A stretch of 64,000 nt of DNA from Bacteroidales bacterium UBA6397 (lineage in GTDB: Bacteria > Bacteroidota > Bacteroidia > Bacteroidales > UBA932), in the NCBI GenBank assembly GCA_002439875.1, contig DJQB01000032.1, positions 1 to 64,000 on the forward strand, in the 5' to 3' direction. Position 1 is the first letter of the stretch; the number at the start of each line of letters is the position of its first letter. A model generated the notes under the pieces. The model did no database searches. It was not told where the DNA came from and saw only the letters and a list, made by a program, of their open reading frames with translations. Shown in pieces: positions 47,420 to 55,878 of the stretch. Both the position numbers and the translations under genes were made by a program.

Positions 47420-49036
47420 ATGAATATGAGAAGAATAATTGATTTATTGAATATACTTGCGCTCTGCGCGGCCTTTGCATTGTTGGGATCCTGCGGTGGA
47501 AAATCAGATCTGGATCCGGAACCGGAACCTGAGGTTATAGAGGAGAACCGCACATCGGATCTGGCGTACTGTGTCTGGTCTGAGTTGGAAGATGACGTTC
47601 TTGAGTTGATATATTCAAGATTTACCGGGAAGAAGGTCTCCTGCGAAGAGGCTAAGGTGGTCTTTGTCAGCGGAAAGGACATCAAGGCAGAAGGGATCTG
47701 GAACGCTTATCAGCGTGGTGCCGTTGTGGTTGTGGTTTCTCCGACCTCGACTTTGTTGTCAGCTCTTTCCCAACGGAACATAGGATTCCTGTCAGCGGAA
47801 TCTCTGGACGATTGTCTCTTCGCTGCGTTCCACAGGAGCGGGAAGGTCTTTTCGATGGATGATTTCCCTCCCACCAACCTGAATGGCCTTGTGTCATGGG
47901 TGGGTGACGTGCATTCCGCGAACACCTCAGGAGACGATCTGCTCCAGTCCATTCACTTGTTCTCATCACAGGACATCAAGATTGACAAAGGTTTGATCTT
48001 TAAAGACGGAAAGAATGAGTTCAGGGTTACGGGCCAGGGACAATTCGAGCAGTACTATTCTGTCATCCCGCTTTATGCGTTCAAGTCGTCCAAGAGCAAT
48101 TACGTCGGGGATTTCTACATTATTGACGCCACTTTCTCGGTCGCTTCCGCAGGGATGTACGCAGGGAAGTTCAAAGACACCCAGCTCAATGGTTTACAGG
48201 GCTCTTTCATGGGCTATTTCCTGACCGGCTATCGTCTGGACATCTCGTTGGTCGATGACAAAGGGAATTCAGTTCCGGTCCGCTTCAACCAAGTCCCGTC
48301 CCCTTCGACAACGATAAACTCCCAGACCTACACTTCCGGTGTGTCCTGGTCGTTTGAGGCCGGCTTGTCGGGTGGAGCCGCAGGAGCGGGGCTTTCGTTG
48401 AGTTCGGGCTGCAACTTCAGCAGTTCCAAGACGCATGAGGTCAGAGATTTGGCCATCATTGACAATTCTTCGGACGGTGGTGTCCGCTATACTCTTGAGG
48501 TGAAGAATCTGCCGACTTATCTCACACTTCCTCCGGCCATTTCAAGATCAACTTTTGATTTCCATTCCGGTTGGGTCTGGAGTGTGGAGAACACTAAGGA
48601 GTCAGATGTCACGACCCGCTACCGGATGAGAGTGACATTGAGCGAACTGAACTACCGTGACCTTTATTGCAAAGGAGGAGGTAATAAAAAACCGAGTGTA
48701 CAGAACTGGCCAGTCATCGCGGATAAGGAGTTTTTCATAGACTTGCCAGTGCCTAACAGAATTCCTTGCGGCAATGTCAAGTTTGTCAACAGCGAGAAAG
48801 GAAAGGTCATGACGGACATCGTCTTCATTGACTCCAAGAATCCAAGCGATCCTAAGAGCTATCATTTCGATCCGTCAGGCAGTGTCTATTCCTACCAGGA
48901 ATCCTACGAGACCAGCCTTCCGGAGGGAACTTACATTGTCCAGTACAAACTTGGAGGCGCCTCTTGCACCGGTAAAAACATCGCCATCAAGAGGGGAGAG
49001 ACGCTTGAACTCCAGTCCGGCTACTATGTCAAATGA
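47420..49036 (+). CDS. Lipoprotein with pore-forming-toxin-like region, paralog B
   Basis: 538 residues from MNMRRIIDLLNILALCAAF (lipobox LLGSC), then an acidic linker DLDPEPEPEV. Shared with paralog A: YAFKSSKSNYVGDFYIIDATFSVASAGMYAGKF, VSWSFEAGLSGGAAGAGLSLSS and FSSSKTHEVRD, YTLEVKNLP, FHSGWVWSVE, and a final LPVPNRIPCGNVKFVNSEKGKVMTD (A has LPVPSRSPTGKFELTNSEDGTFMTN). So tandem duplication with strong divergence, best kept in the putative hairpin and C-terminal parts. It lies 108 bp after paralog A. Two-component pores such as leukocidins use paired genes of this kind; whether this applies is untested. Confidence 0.75.
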   Translation: MNMRRIIDLLNILALCAAFALLGSCGGKSDLDPEPEPEVIEENRTSDLAYCVWSELEDDVLELIYSRFTGKKVSCEEAKVVFVSGKDIKAEGIWNAYQRGAVVVVVSPTSTLLSALSQRNIGFLSAESLDDCLFAAFHRSGKVFSMDDFPPTNLNGLVSWVGDVHSANTSGDDLLQSIHLFSSQDIKIDKGLIFKDGKNEFRVTGQGQFEQYYSVIPLYAFKSSKSNYVGDFYIIDATFSVASAGMYAGKFKDTQLNGLQGSFMGYFLTGYRLDISLVDDKGNSVPVRFNQVPSPSTTINSQTYTSGVSWSFEAGLSGGAAGAGLSLSSGCNFSSSKTHEVRDLAIIDNSSDGGVRYTLEVKNLPTYLTLPPAISRSTFDFHSGWVWSVENTKESDVTTRYRMRVTLSELNYRDLYCKGGGNKKPSVQNWPVIADKEFFIDLPVPNRIPCGNVKFVNSEKGKVMTDIVFIDSKNPSDPKSYHFDPSGSVYSYQESYETSLPEGTYIVQYKLGGASCTGKNIAIKRGETLELQSGYYVK

Positions 49037-49116
49037 GACGTGAAGTCTCTTTCTGATTTTTCTTCGGGTGCGATAGGACTGGCTCCGCCCCCGAAACCGG
49101 CAAAACTGCCTGACGT

Positions 49117-49143
49117 GGGTGCAAAATGCGGCTGCCCGCACCC
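49117..49143. repeat. GGGTGC...GCACCC hairpin, third copy
   Basis: GGGTGC (49117-49122) and GCACCC (49138-49143) with the loop AAAATGCGGCTGCCC, between paralog B and the fimbrillin gene. Relative of 1096-1177. Confidence 0.45.
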
Positions 49144-49251
49144 GGGGACGAGTGATGGATCTCCTTCTGCCTTGCCAAGCGACAATTTGTATATTCTAAA
49201 AATGTTCAGTACTTTAGTGGAAAGTGCTGAAGAAGAACGAGGAATAGTATA

Positions 49252-51291
49252 ATGATAACCTATATGAGATTTACACAGAATCCTATCTTGACGACGGTCA
49301 TTTCCGCCGCATTGCTGCTTGCTTCCTGCGAAAAAAACATTGATGCCATCAGCGAAAATTTTCCGGAAGACGGAATCGTAAGAATAGACGCTTCGGTGGA
49401 AGAGTCTGTGACCAAAGCCGATTTGCCTTATAGCGGATATGCTGGAACCGATCTTGGGCTGTTTATTGATTACGGTGACGGTGATTACTACAGCAAGGAC
49501 AATGTCCGCTGGGTTAATAATAGCGGAACATGGACTCCGGAGAGCCAAGCCCTCTGGAAGAATGCGAAAAGTCCTGCCGGCATATTCGCCTATGCTCCGC
49601 ATATCAGCGGGGCGGATGACCACACGAGTGTCGAGTTCTCCATCCCTTCGAATCAGACCGGTGGCACTTCCTCCGCTGATTTCCTTTGGTGCAGCATGCC
49701 CGGTTTTGTTCCTGCCGATAAGCTGGTCAACCAGAAACTGAACATAACTTTCAGCCACGTGCTGGTGAAGTTGAAAGTCAATCTTACTTTTGGAAATCAG
49801 TTCGGTGACTCGCATTCTGTCAAGGATGTGATATTGAACGGGACTTCGAGCAAGATAAGATGTGACCTTGCCGACAGTAAAGTCTATGATCTGGACCAGT
49901 CATCTTCCAATGACATATCAATGTGCAATACGTCTGATTATGTTTACGAGGCCATATTCTTCCCGGGTAAAGGACAGAAAAGCGGAGCGCGGATGCTTAC
50001 GGTCGTGATGTCCGACAGCAAGGCGTACAATGTCAGCATTGACAGTGACTTGGAACTAACCAGCGGTTACGCTTATACCATGAATGTCAAGGTGGGGAAG
50101 GATAAAACGGAGGCTGGAAGCGTCAATGTCATTGAATGGCAGCCGGAGAAAGAGTTAGGTGAGAAGGATAGTTATATTGAGGAATATTCTGTCTGGGACG
50201 GAGAGTCTACTGAACCTATCACAAAAGGGTCCGGATCGGAGTCTGACCCGTACCTCATAGAGTCCGCCGCGCAATTGGCTGGTCTTGCGTATAATATCAA
50301 CAATAATGACAATTATGTTTATAAAGGGAAGTACTTTAAGTTGATGAAAGACATAGACCTTGCAAGTAAGACGTGGACACCTATCGGTGACAAGACTCAT
50401 TTCCCTCATCTGCGTCTGGACGGAAACGGAAAGAGCATCATCAATCTGAAGGTGGAAGAGAGCGATGGATATGCAGGTCTGTTCTATTGGCTTAGCGGTA
50501 CAAGCTCCACGGAAAAATCGGTTGTAAGGAATCTTACCATAAGGAACGCTGATGTTAAAACCGGAGGCCGTGATGCCGGGGCCCTTGTCGGCTTCACTTC
50601 ATTCCTCGACATTATTGATTGCAGGGTTGATGGAGCGGTGACAAGCGCATATTGTGCCGGAGGAATCGTAGGAAGCGGCGACCCAAGCATAATAAACTGT
50701 CGCGCTGATGTTAATGTGACAGTCAATGCTCCGGCATCAACTTCACTGAATATCTCTGTGGCAGCTGGAGGTTTGATAGGGGACATCTCTTTCAACAATG
50801 ATAAGGATAATTCTATTACCAATTGTACCGTTAGGGGAACTGTTACAGTAAACAGTCAGGATTTGCGAGAGAGCGTCGATTCCCATGTAGGTGGCGTGGC
50901 TGGATTAGCGTTTGCAAATGTCAGTGACTGTACGTCCTATGCCGACATTAATTCCACGTTTGAAAAAGAGGTGCATGTCGGAGGTCTTATAGGCACGGTC
51001 GGAGCCGGCGGCGAGATCAAGAACTGCTCGGCCTATGGTAATGTCCACGGAAAGAAAAACAATTTTGTCGGTGGCGCATACGGCTATGCCGTTGGAAGTC
51101 ACGAGAGAGTCCATTTCGGTGGCAAGATAGAGAGCATCCCGGATGCCGGAACAGGAGCCGTGGGCATCTTCATCGGCCATGCCGACGGAGTCTTCCAGAC
51201 AAAGAACTGCTCCTACAGCAACGTCGATGGTTCACTCCCTGTCATCGGCAAGGATGAAAGCAAAGGCACCCAGGACATCAAGATGAAATAG
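49252..51291 (+). CDS. Fimbrillin-family lipoprotein with GLUG repeats
   Basis: 679 residues; start at 49252 or M5 (49264, MRFTQNPILTTVISAALLLASC). SPII lipobox LLASC. The N-terminal ~290 residues match Bacteroidetes fimbrillin/FimB-like proteins (VTKADLPYSGYAGTDLGLFIDYGDG, TFSHVLVKLKVNLTFG). The C-terminal half has GLUG-type beta-helix repeats: DAGALVGFTSFLDIIDCRVDGAVTS, CAGGIVGSGDPSIINCRADVNV, VHVGGLIGTVGAGGEIKNCSAYGNVHG. Likely an outer-surface adhesin or fimbrial tip protein. It ends at a strong terminator. Same direction as the paralog lipoproteins, 215 bp after them. Confidence 0.82.
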   Translation: MITYMRFTQNPILTTVISAALLLASCEKNIDAISENFPEDGIVRIDASVEESVTKADLPYSGYAGTDLGLFIDYGDGDYYSKDNVRWVNNSGTWTPESQALWKNAKSPAGIFAYAPHISGADDHTSVEFSIPSNQTGGTSSADFLWCSMPGFVPADKLVNQKLNITFSHVLVKLKVNLTFGNQFGDSHSVKDVILNGTSSKIRCDLADSKVYDLDQSSSNDISMCNTSDYVYEAIFFPGKGQKSGARMLTVVMSDSKAYNVSIDSDLELTSGYAYTMNVKVGKDKTEAGSVNVIEWQPEKELGEKDSYIEEYSVWDGESTEPITKGSGSESDPYLIESAAQLAGLAYNINNNDNYVYKGKYFKLMKDIDLASKTWTPIGDKTHFPHLRLDGNGKSIINLKVEESDGYAGLFYWLSGTSSTEKSVVRNLTIRNADVKTGGRDAGALVGFTSFLDIIDCRVDGAVTSAYCAGGIVGSGDPSIINCRADVNVTVNAPASTSLNISVAAGGLIGDISFNNDKDNSITNCTVRGTVTVNSQDLRESVDSHVGGVAGLAFANVSDCTSYADINSTFEKEVHVGGLIGTVGAGGEIKNCSAYGNVHGKKNNFVGGAYGYAVGSHERVHFGGKIESIPDAGTGAVGIFIGHADGVFQTKNCSYSNVDGSLPVIGKDESKGTQDIKMK

Positions 51292-51351
51292 TAAACCAAA
51301 TCTTAATGATTGCTCGTGACCATCTGCCACAGAGCAATCTGAAATGTTGAT

Positions 51352-51390
51352 ACCTGATTGTCGTTATGCCGGCAATCAGGTGATTTTTTT
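51352..51390 (+). terminator. Rho-independent terminator after the fimbrillin gene
   Basis: ACCTGATTG (51352-51360) and CAATCAGGT (51373-51381), followed by GATTTTTTT. It ends the surface-protein cluster. Confidence 0.85.
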
Positions 51391-51427
51391 GTGTTGGCGG
51401 ATATTACTTGAAATCTCCGGCATTACT

Positions 51428-51459
51428 AAGCCCTGATAATGATTTCTTTATCAGGGCTT
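51428..51459. terminator. Second hairpin, between convergent genes
   Basis: Perfect 12-bp arms AAGCCCTGATAA/TTATCAGGGCTT with an 8-nt loop, between the fimbrillin gene and the small minus-strand gene. No T-run. Confidence 0.55.
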
Positions 51460-51500
51460 GGCAATATTTAGCAGCGAACAGTGCCGCGGAAGTTTTAAAT

Positions 51501-51794
51501 TTATTGTTTTAGACGAAGAATTGTGCTGCCATCAGCATTCCGACTGTCCGAATCCTCATAGAATCTGCCGTCTTTCCAGTATCCAGACTTGAGGACTGGT
51601 GGGGCGAGTGGTTTCTTGACAGGTATGATTGTCTGGGCTTCGATGCAGGATCTTGATTTGAGTGGAAGATTCAGATTTGGTATGATCTTCTCCTTGTCCG
51701 TTATTAAATTGTTCTTAAGGTTTAATAGTATCCACCTTACTATAATGATTTTGCTTGAATATTCTAAATGCCCGGCATAGTCGTAGGCTGGCAT
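51501..51794 (-). CDS. Small hypothetical protein
   Basis: 97 residues, starting MPAYDYAGHLEYSSK. A central basic stretch is followed by LKSGYWKDGRFYEDSDSRNADGSTILRLK. A good TAAATTTG box (51814-51821) lies 20 bp upstream on the minus strand, which supports a real transcript. Not recognised; no signal peptide or membrane segment. Confidence 0.5.
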   Translation of the reverse strand: MPAYDYAGHLEYSSKIIIVRWILLNLKNNLITDKEKIIPNLNLPLKSRSCIEAQTIIPVKKPLAPPVLKSGYWKDGRFYEDSDSRNADGSTILRLKQ

Positions 51795-51813
51795 TAGACA
51801 TCAAATTTTACTG

Positions 51814-51821
51814 CAAATTTA
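51814..51821 (-). promoter_or_regulatory. -7 box of the small gene at 51501
   Basis: Minus-strand TAAATTTG, 20 bp before the ATG. The segment from here to 52166 holds no convincing gene. Confidence 0.5.
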
Positions 51822-52166
51822 CCCCCTCCCCTATGAAAATAACAATAGTTTTGCAATTTTTTTACTGTCATCAGGCAACGTTATCAAATTGTTACGTCTC
51901 ATAGTGCCTGAAAGCGGGTCTTCAACCAGAAAGTGTTTCACAAATTGCAAGAGACTGTACAACTGGTATCCAGGAATGTTTCAAAGGCGCGATGTCTATG
52001 AATGTTATCGATAGGAAATAAGTCATGAGTACACATTGTGTTTCTTGTGTAAGGATCTAGTAGAACTCCTTGAAACTGAACGGAAAGAGTTCCCGGAGAA
52101 TTGGGAATGGCTCCTGCGGAATTCAGGATTAGTACAATAATGTTTTCAGACTGTGATTTTTTTTTG

Positions 52167-52174
52167 TATTTTTG
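52167..52174 (+). promoter_or_regulatory. -7 box of the DUF4886 gene
   Basis: TATTTTTG, 46 bp upstream of the ATG at 52220, preceded by a T-rich run. Confidence 0.5.
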
Positions 52175-52219
52175 TGTTTGTTGTTCTTGAACAGAAGCCA
52201 GTTAAATTCTGAAGATATT

Positions 52220-53908
52220 ATGAGATTACGTTCCATGATTGCCGCATTCGCGGCGATTACCATGTTTTGCTCTTCATGCTCTCCTGCCGACAAGGTTGAG
52301 GAAGCAGAGAAGCCTGATGAACCGGAGCAGACAGATCCAGTGGATCCGGGCAAAGATCCCGGGACTGACCCGACACCTAATCCGGGGCTTCCTGAGGTCA
52401 TTAAGATTCTGGCGATCGGGAACAGTTTTTCGGCCGATGCGGTTGAGCAGGAATTGTACGGCTTGTTCGCTGCCGAGGGGCAGAAAGTCATAATCGGAGA
52501 CCTATACATCGGAGGATGTCCGCTTGAGAAGCATGCTGCGAATGCCGTTTCAGATGCCGCGGCGTATAGTTATAGGAAGATAGTTGACGGAGTGAAGGTC
52601 ACGACAGACAAGGTGAGGATGTCGGAGGCTTTGTCGGACGAGGACTGGACCTTCATTAGCATTCAGGAAGGAGCCGGGTATCATGGATTCTACAACACAA
52701 CGTACAATGGGGTCTCGCATTCGATGGAACCGGATCTGACGACGCTAATAGAAGTTGTTCGCAAGGCCTGCAAGAATGCAAGGCTGGTTTATCATGCCCC
52801 GTGGGCTGCAAAGAAGGGTTACACCGGCAAGAAATTCAGTTACTACGGTTTCGATCAGGATGTGATGTACAAGATGATCTGTCAGGCGACACAGGATGTT
52901 CTCAAGGCTCATCCTGAGTTCAGCCTGTTTATGAATAGCATGGATGCCGTGCAGAACGCAAGAACTTCATACATTGGAGACAACATGACGCGTGACGGCT
53001 GGCACATGAACTATTCTACCGGAAGATACACTGTAGGCTGTCTGTGGTACGAGAAGATTATGGGCAAGAGCGTTGTCGGCAATAAGTATCATCCTGAGAG
53101 TCTTTCTGACTACAAGGCTAAGGTCTGTCAGACTGCTGCTCACTACGCCTGTGAGAAGCCATTTGCGGTGACGGATATGTCTGAGTTCAAGAAGCCGGAC
53201 GATGAAAACGGAGATGAAAGAAAGGAAAAGATTTTGGCGAAATGGTATTTCTCTCCGGACAGGGCAAAGTCCGACGGCTGTATAAGGACCTGGACAGGGC
53301 AGGATCAGATAGGTGTCTACAGGTATAGCAACGAAGCCGGGGAACGCGGGTTCTACAATGCGAACGAAGAAGGCAAGGGTAAGCTCAGCTATGTTCAGAT
53401 TGACAAGACCTCATGGCCTGGGGATAATGCCGGTCTCAGCACATTGGATGCCTCTAATGGTGGGCAGCCTGTAATGTGCGGTCCTATGTCCGGCGATTTC
53501 TGGCAGTTCGAGACGACCGGAGGCCATGAATTCCCGGAGGGGACTCAGCTGCATATCATCTACACCTACAATCCTGGCAGGTATGGAGCGAAATATTGGA
53601 TGATTGAATATAAGGACGGTGATGAGTTCAAGCCTGTGCCGGCATTCGAGCGTAAGACAGAGACGCTGGAACTGAGTTCGGAGACCATCACTTACAATAT
53701 GGCGTTCACGACAAGCCAGAAAATAGTGGAGTTTACAGTGACCTTGGAGAATCACACTAAGGAGTTCATTGTAAGACAGAGATGTTGTTCCGAGTACCAG
53801 GTTAACGACAAATGGTTCGATAAGCCTAACGTCAAGTGTGTCTCTCGTATTGCCGGTGACCCGAATAATGTCGAGAAGCCACTTCCGGCCATGTCGCAGG
53901 TCCTTTGA
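52220..53908 (+). CDS. DUF4886-domain lipoprotein
   Basis: 562 residues from MRLRSMIAAFAAITMFCSSC (lipobox FCSSC), then an acidic Pro-rich linker (DEPEQTDPVDPGKDPGTD). The DUF4886 domain begins IKILAIGNSFSADAVEQELYGLFAAEGQKV; GNSFS fits an SGNH-like nucleophile block, and NMTRDGWHMNYSTGRY may supply a late Asp/His pair. A middle domain and a C-terminal BACON-like segment (TETLELSSETITYNMAFTTSQKIVEFTVTL) follow. Possible carbohydrate esterase at the cell surface; substrate unknown. Stands alone. Confidence 0.75.
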   Translation: MRLRSMIAAFAAITMFCSSCSPADKVEEAEKPDEPEQTDPVDPGKDPGTDPTPNPGLPEVIKILAIGNSFSADAVEQELYGLFAAEGQKVIIGDLYIGGCPLEKHAANAVSDAAAYSYRKIVDGVKVTTDKVRMSEALSDEDWTFISIQEGAGYHGFYNTTYNGVSHSMEPDLTTLIEVVRKACKNARLVYHAPWAAKKGYTGKKFSYYGFDQDVMYKMICQATQDVLKAHPEFSLFMNSMDAVQNARTSYIGDNMTRDGWHMNYSTGRYTVGCLWYEKIMGKSVVGNKYHPESLSDYKAKVCQTAAHYACEKPFAVTDMSEFKKPDDENGDERKEKILAKWYFSPDRAKSDGCIRTWTGQDQIGVYRYSNEAGERGFYNANEEGKGKLSYVQIDKTSWPGDNAGLSTLDASNGGQPVMCGPMSGDFWQFETTGGHEFPEGTQLHIIYTYNPGRYGAKYWMIEYKDGDEFKPVPAFERKTETLELSSETITYNMAFTTSQKIVEFTVTLENHTKEFIVRQRCCSEYQVNDKWFDKPNVKCVSRIAGDPNNVEKPLPAMSQVL

Positions 53909-54470
53909 GAAGATCTAATGCTGAGGGCTTGCGTGTGGCCCTTTCCCCCGGCCAATGCCGCTTGTGGATCCGTGCGGGTGGCCGACTTGAATTCCGGCGG
54001 AAGCTTACCCTGATGTTGTAATCGGTAACTATTTGTCTAATCGGAATGGACGAAGACGCCATATTTGTGTGTCGGCGTATTCATGAAATAGCAGCGAGTC
54101 GGTTGTCCCGGTCTCGCTGAAAGGAAAGTTCCTTGAAACATTACTCTATGCCTCTGTGTCCATCATCTGGGCGGTCACGCCCTCGCATAAATTGATCTTT
54201 TCCTTACTCGTTTTGTTTCGATGATGCTAAGTGACAGAATTATCCTGCAAGAATATGGCAGTGGGGTATCGTGTTTTGATATTCAACAAAATAGATGTTT
54301 GTCTTCAGCGCAATCCTGCTAAAGGTAAATGGTTAAGATATTCATTAATAGCGATATGTCTGCCACGGCTGATTTCTGCAAGCCTTGCAGACGTTGCGAT
54401 TATGCGAGGAAACAGGATTACCTATGCGTCAGAAACAAGGTCGAACACAATTCACCTAATCAAATATATT
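53909..54470. other. 562-bp gap with no gene found
   Basis: No frame on either strand resembles a family. One plus-strand peptide (FCKPCRRCDYARKQDYLCVRNK) has clustered Cys but no start and is too short to call. It precedes a decayed gene, so may be part of the same decay region. Confidence 0.4.
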
Positions 54471-54969
54471 ATGGAAGAGAACAAGGCAATGAAGATTTAC
54501 AACCTCATCATTCTGGATGAGAGCGGTTCGATGAGCTTGATCTACAATCAGGCGCTCAGCGGGATCAACGAGACGATCCATGGCATCAGGCAGAGCCAAA
54601 ACAATTTTCCTGAACAGGAACATTATGTCTCGGTAGTGACATTTGAGGGAAACGGAATGGAAGGTGTGAAGACCCGCAGGGTCTGCGAGCCGATAGGAAA
54701 AGTGTCGGACTTGACCAAGAAGGATTACCAACCAGCCGGGAGGATGCACTCCGCTCTACGATGCGATGGGCAAGGCCATCTCGGAACTTGACCGCAAGGT
54801 GGAGGCCGGCGACGCCACGCCGGAGGGGATGGTCTGTATGTCGATGAAATTCAGCAGGGCTCAGGCCGGCTTTGCCAGAAGGATGCACCTCAGCAAGTCC
54901 GTAATGGCTGATGTCGCCGACTTCTTTTCCAGTTTGTCCGATGAGAAGAATGAAGAGGAGGAGGTTTAG
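54471..54969 (+). pseudogene. von Willebrand factor A protein, frameshifted and shortened
   Basis: The start MEENKAMKIYNLIILDESGSMS carries an intact DxSxS MIDAS motif. After DYQPAG the frame breaks: one extra G in a GGG run near 54738-54741. Reading GGCTPLYDAMGKAISELDRKV in the next frame restores the family (T-P-L-Y-D MIDAS Thr). After AGDATPEG about 60 usual residues are missing, before a conserved-looking tail (MSMKFSRAQAGFARRMHLSKSVMADVADFF). So there is a frameshift and an internal deletion. Single-base error in assembly could explain the first but not the second. Confidence 0.7.
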
Positions 54970-55041
54970 AAGCTGTTTTGATTTGTTTGAAATGTTCTTT
55001 GGGGTGAAAAAACTTCAAAAAAACAAATCAAAGCATCTTCT
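54968..55041. mobile_element. Short derivative of the inverted-repeat element
   Basis: The left arm AGAAGCTGTTTTGATTTGTT (54968-54987) and right arm AACAAATCAAAGCATCTTCT (55022-55041) are imperfect inverses. The interior (GAAATGTTCTTTGGGGTGAA) matches the left interior of 25859-26086, so this is an internally deleted copy. It begins inside the stop codon of the vWA pseudogene. Confidence 0.55.
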
Positions 55042-55093
55042 TAGAAGACGGTCGGAGTGTGTCCTGGAGGTTTAGCTTCGGCGATATGTCCGG

Positions 55094-55682
55094 CTAATCA
55101 TCATTCCCGGATAACATAGTTACGGTCAATGGTAATCCTCTTGGCCGTTCCTTGTAGCGAATTCCCTCCGGGTGGTTGAGGTAGAGGAGAAACACCGCCT
55201 TGGTCAGCGTGTCCATCCTCACCTCCTTGCGGTCGAAGTCCTCCGGCAGTATCTCTTTCTTTTCAGTAGTATGCAAACGGCTGAGTTTCACCATACAGGC
55301 AAGCAGGATCTCCACTTCCTCAACACTGAGCCCCATGCTTTTCCATCAAAGCGTCGAACTCTTCCATGATCGCTTTTGTACGCTCGTCCGGCTCAAGGTC
55401 AGTGACCGTAGGCTCAAAACTTTCAGCCTCTTGCTTAGGGATTATGAACGAGAACATCCTGTCACTCTTCAGCCGGTCTCTCTGTTTCCTGGAAGGAGCG
55501 GAGTCGTTGTCAGGGCAAGCCATACATGGCGATAGCGTTTTAGAGTGGCGAACGTCATATTCCGCCAAGAATGATTCTTCACCTATATCCGACAACCTCT
55601 CCCGGCCTGTGACCGGGAAATAATACGTTCTTGCCTCACCGGACATCTCAGCGAAAAACGCCTCTATTCTCTGTGTGTGCAA
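55094..55682 (-). pseudogene. Bacteroidetes conserved hypothetical, frameshifted
   Basis: The minus strand starts MHTQRIEAFFAEMSGEARTYYF and runs to LMEKHGAQC, stop. The next frame begins MGLSVEEVEILLACMVKLSRL and carries MDTLTKAVFLLYLNHPEGIRYKE, a known conserved block of a Bacteroidetes protein family (KAVFLL-L-HPEGI). Removing one G from a four-G run (plus-strand C-run near 55333) joins both as one protein. The end after RYKE is also unlike the family, so truncated. Function unknown. Confidence 0.6.
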
Positions 55683-55878
55683 GATGCTGTTGTGGTTTGT
55701 AATATTTTACTAATGAATGAATTCATATGAACTGCCATCCAGGTGTGGCCGCAGGTGTCCAACAAGCTAAGGTGTGGTATCACTCACTGACCCACAACCT
55801 GTTATCTCATCGTCTTGAGTCTTGACTATCTAAATACTATAAGAGAAGTTGTTCTTTTTGGGATAGTTATAACCCACG

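Noticed and set aside
54231..54470. Upstream extension of the vWA frame
   Set aside because: Residues before MEENKAMKIYN are not protein-like; the family begins at the later Met.
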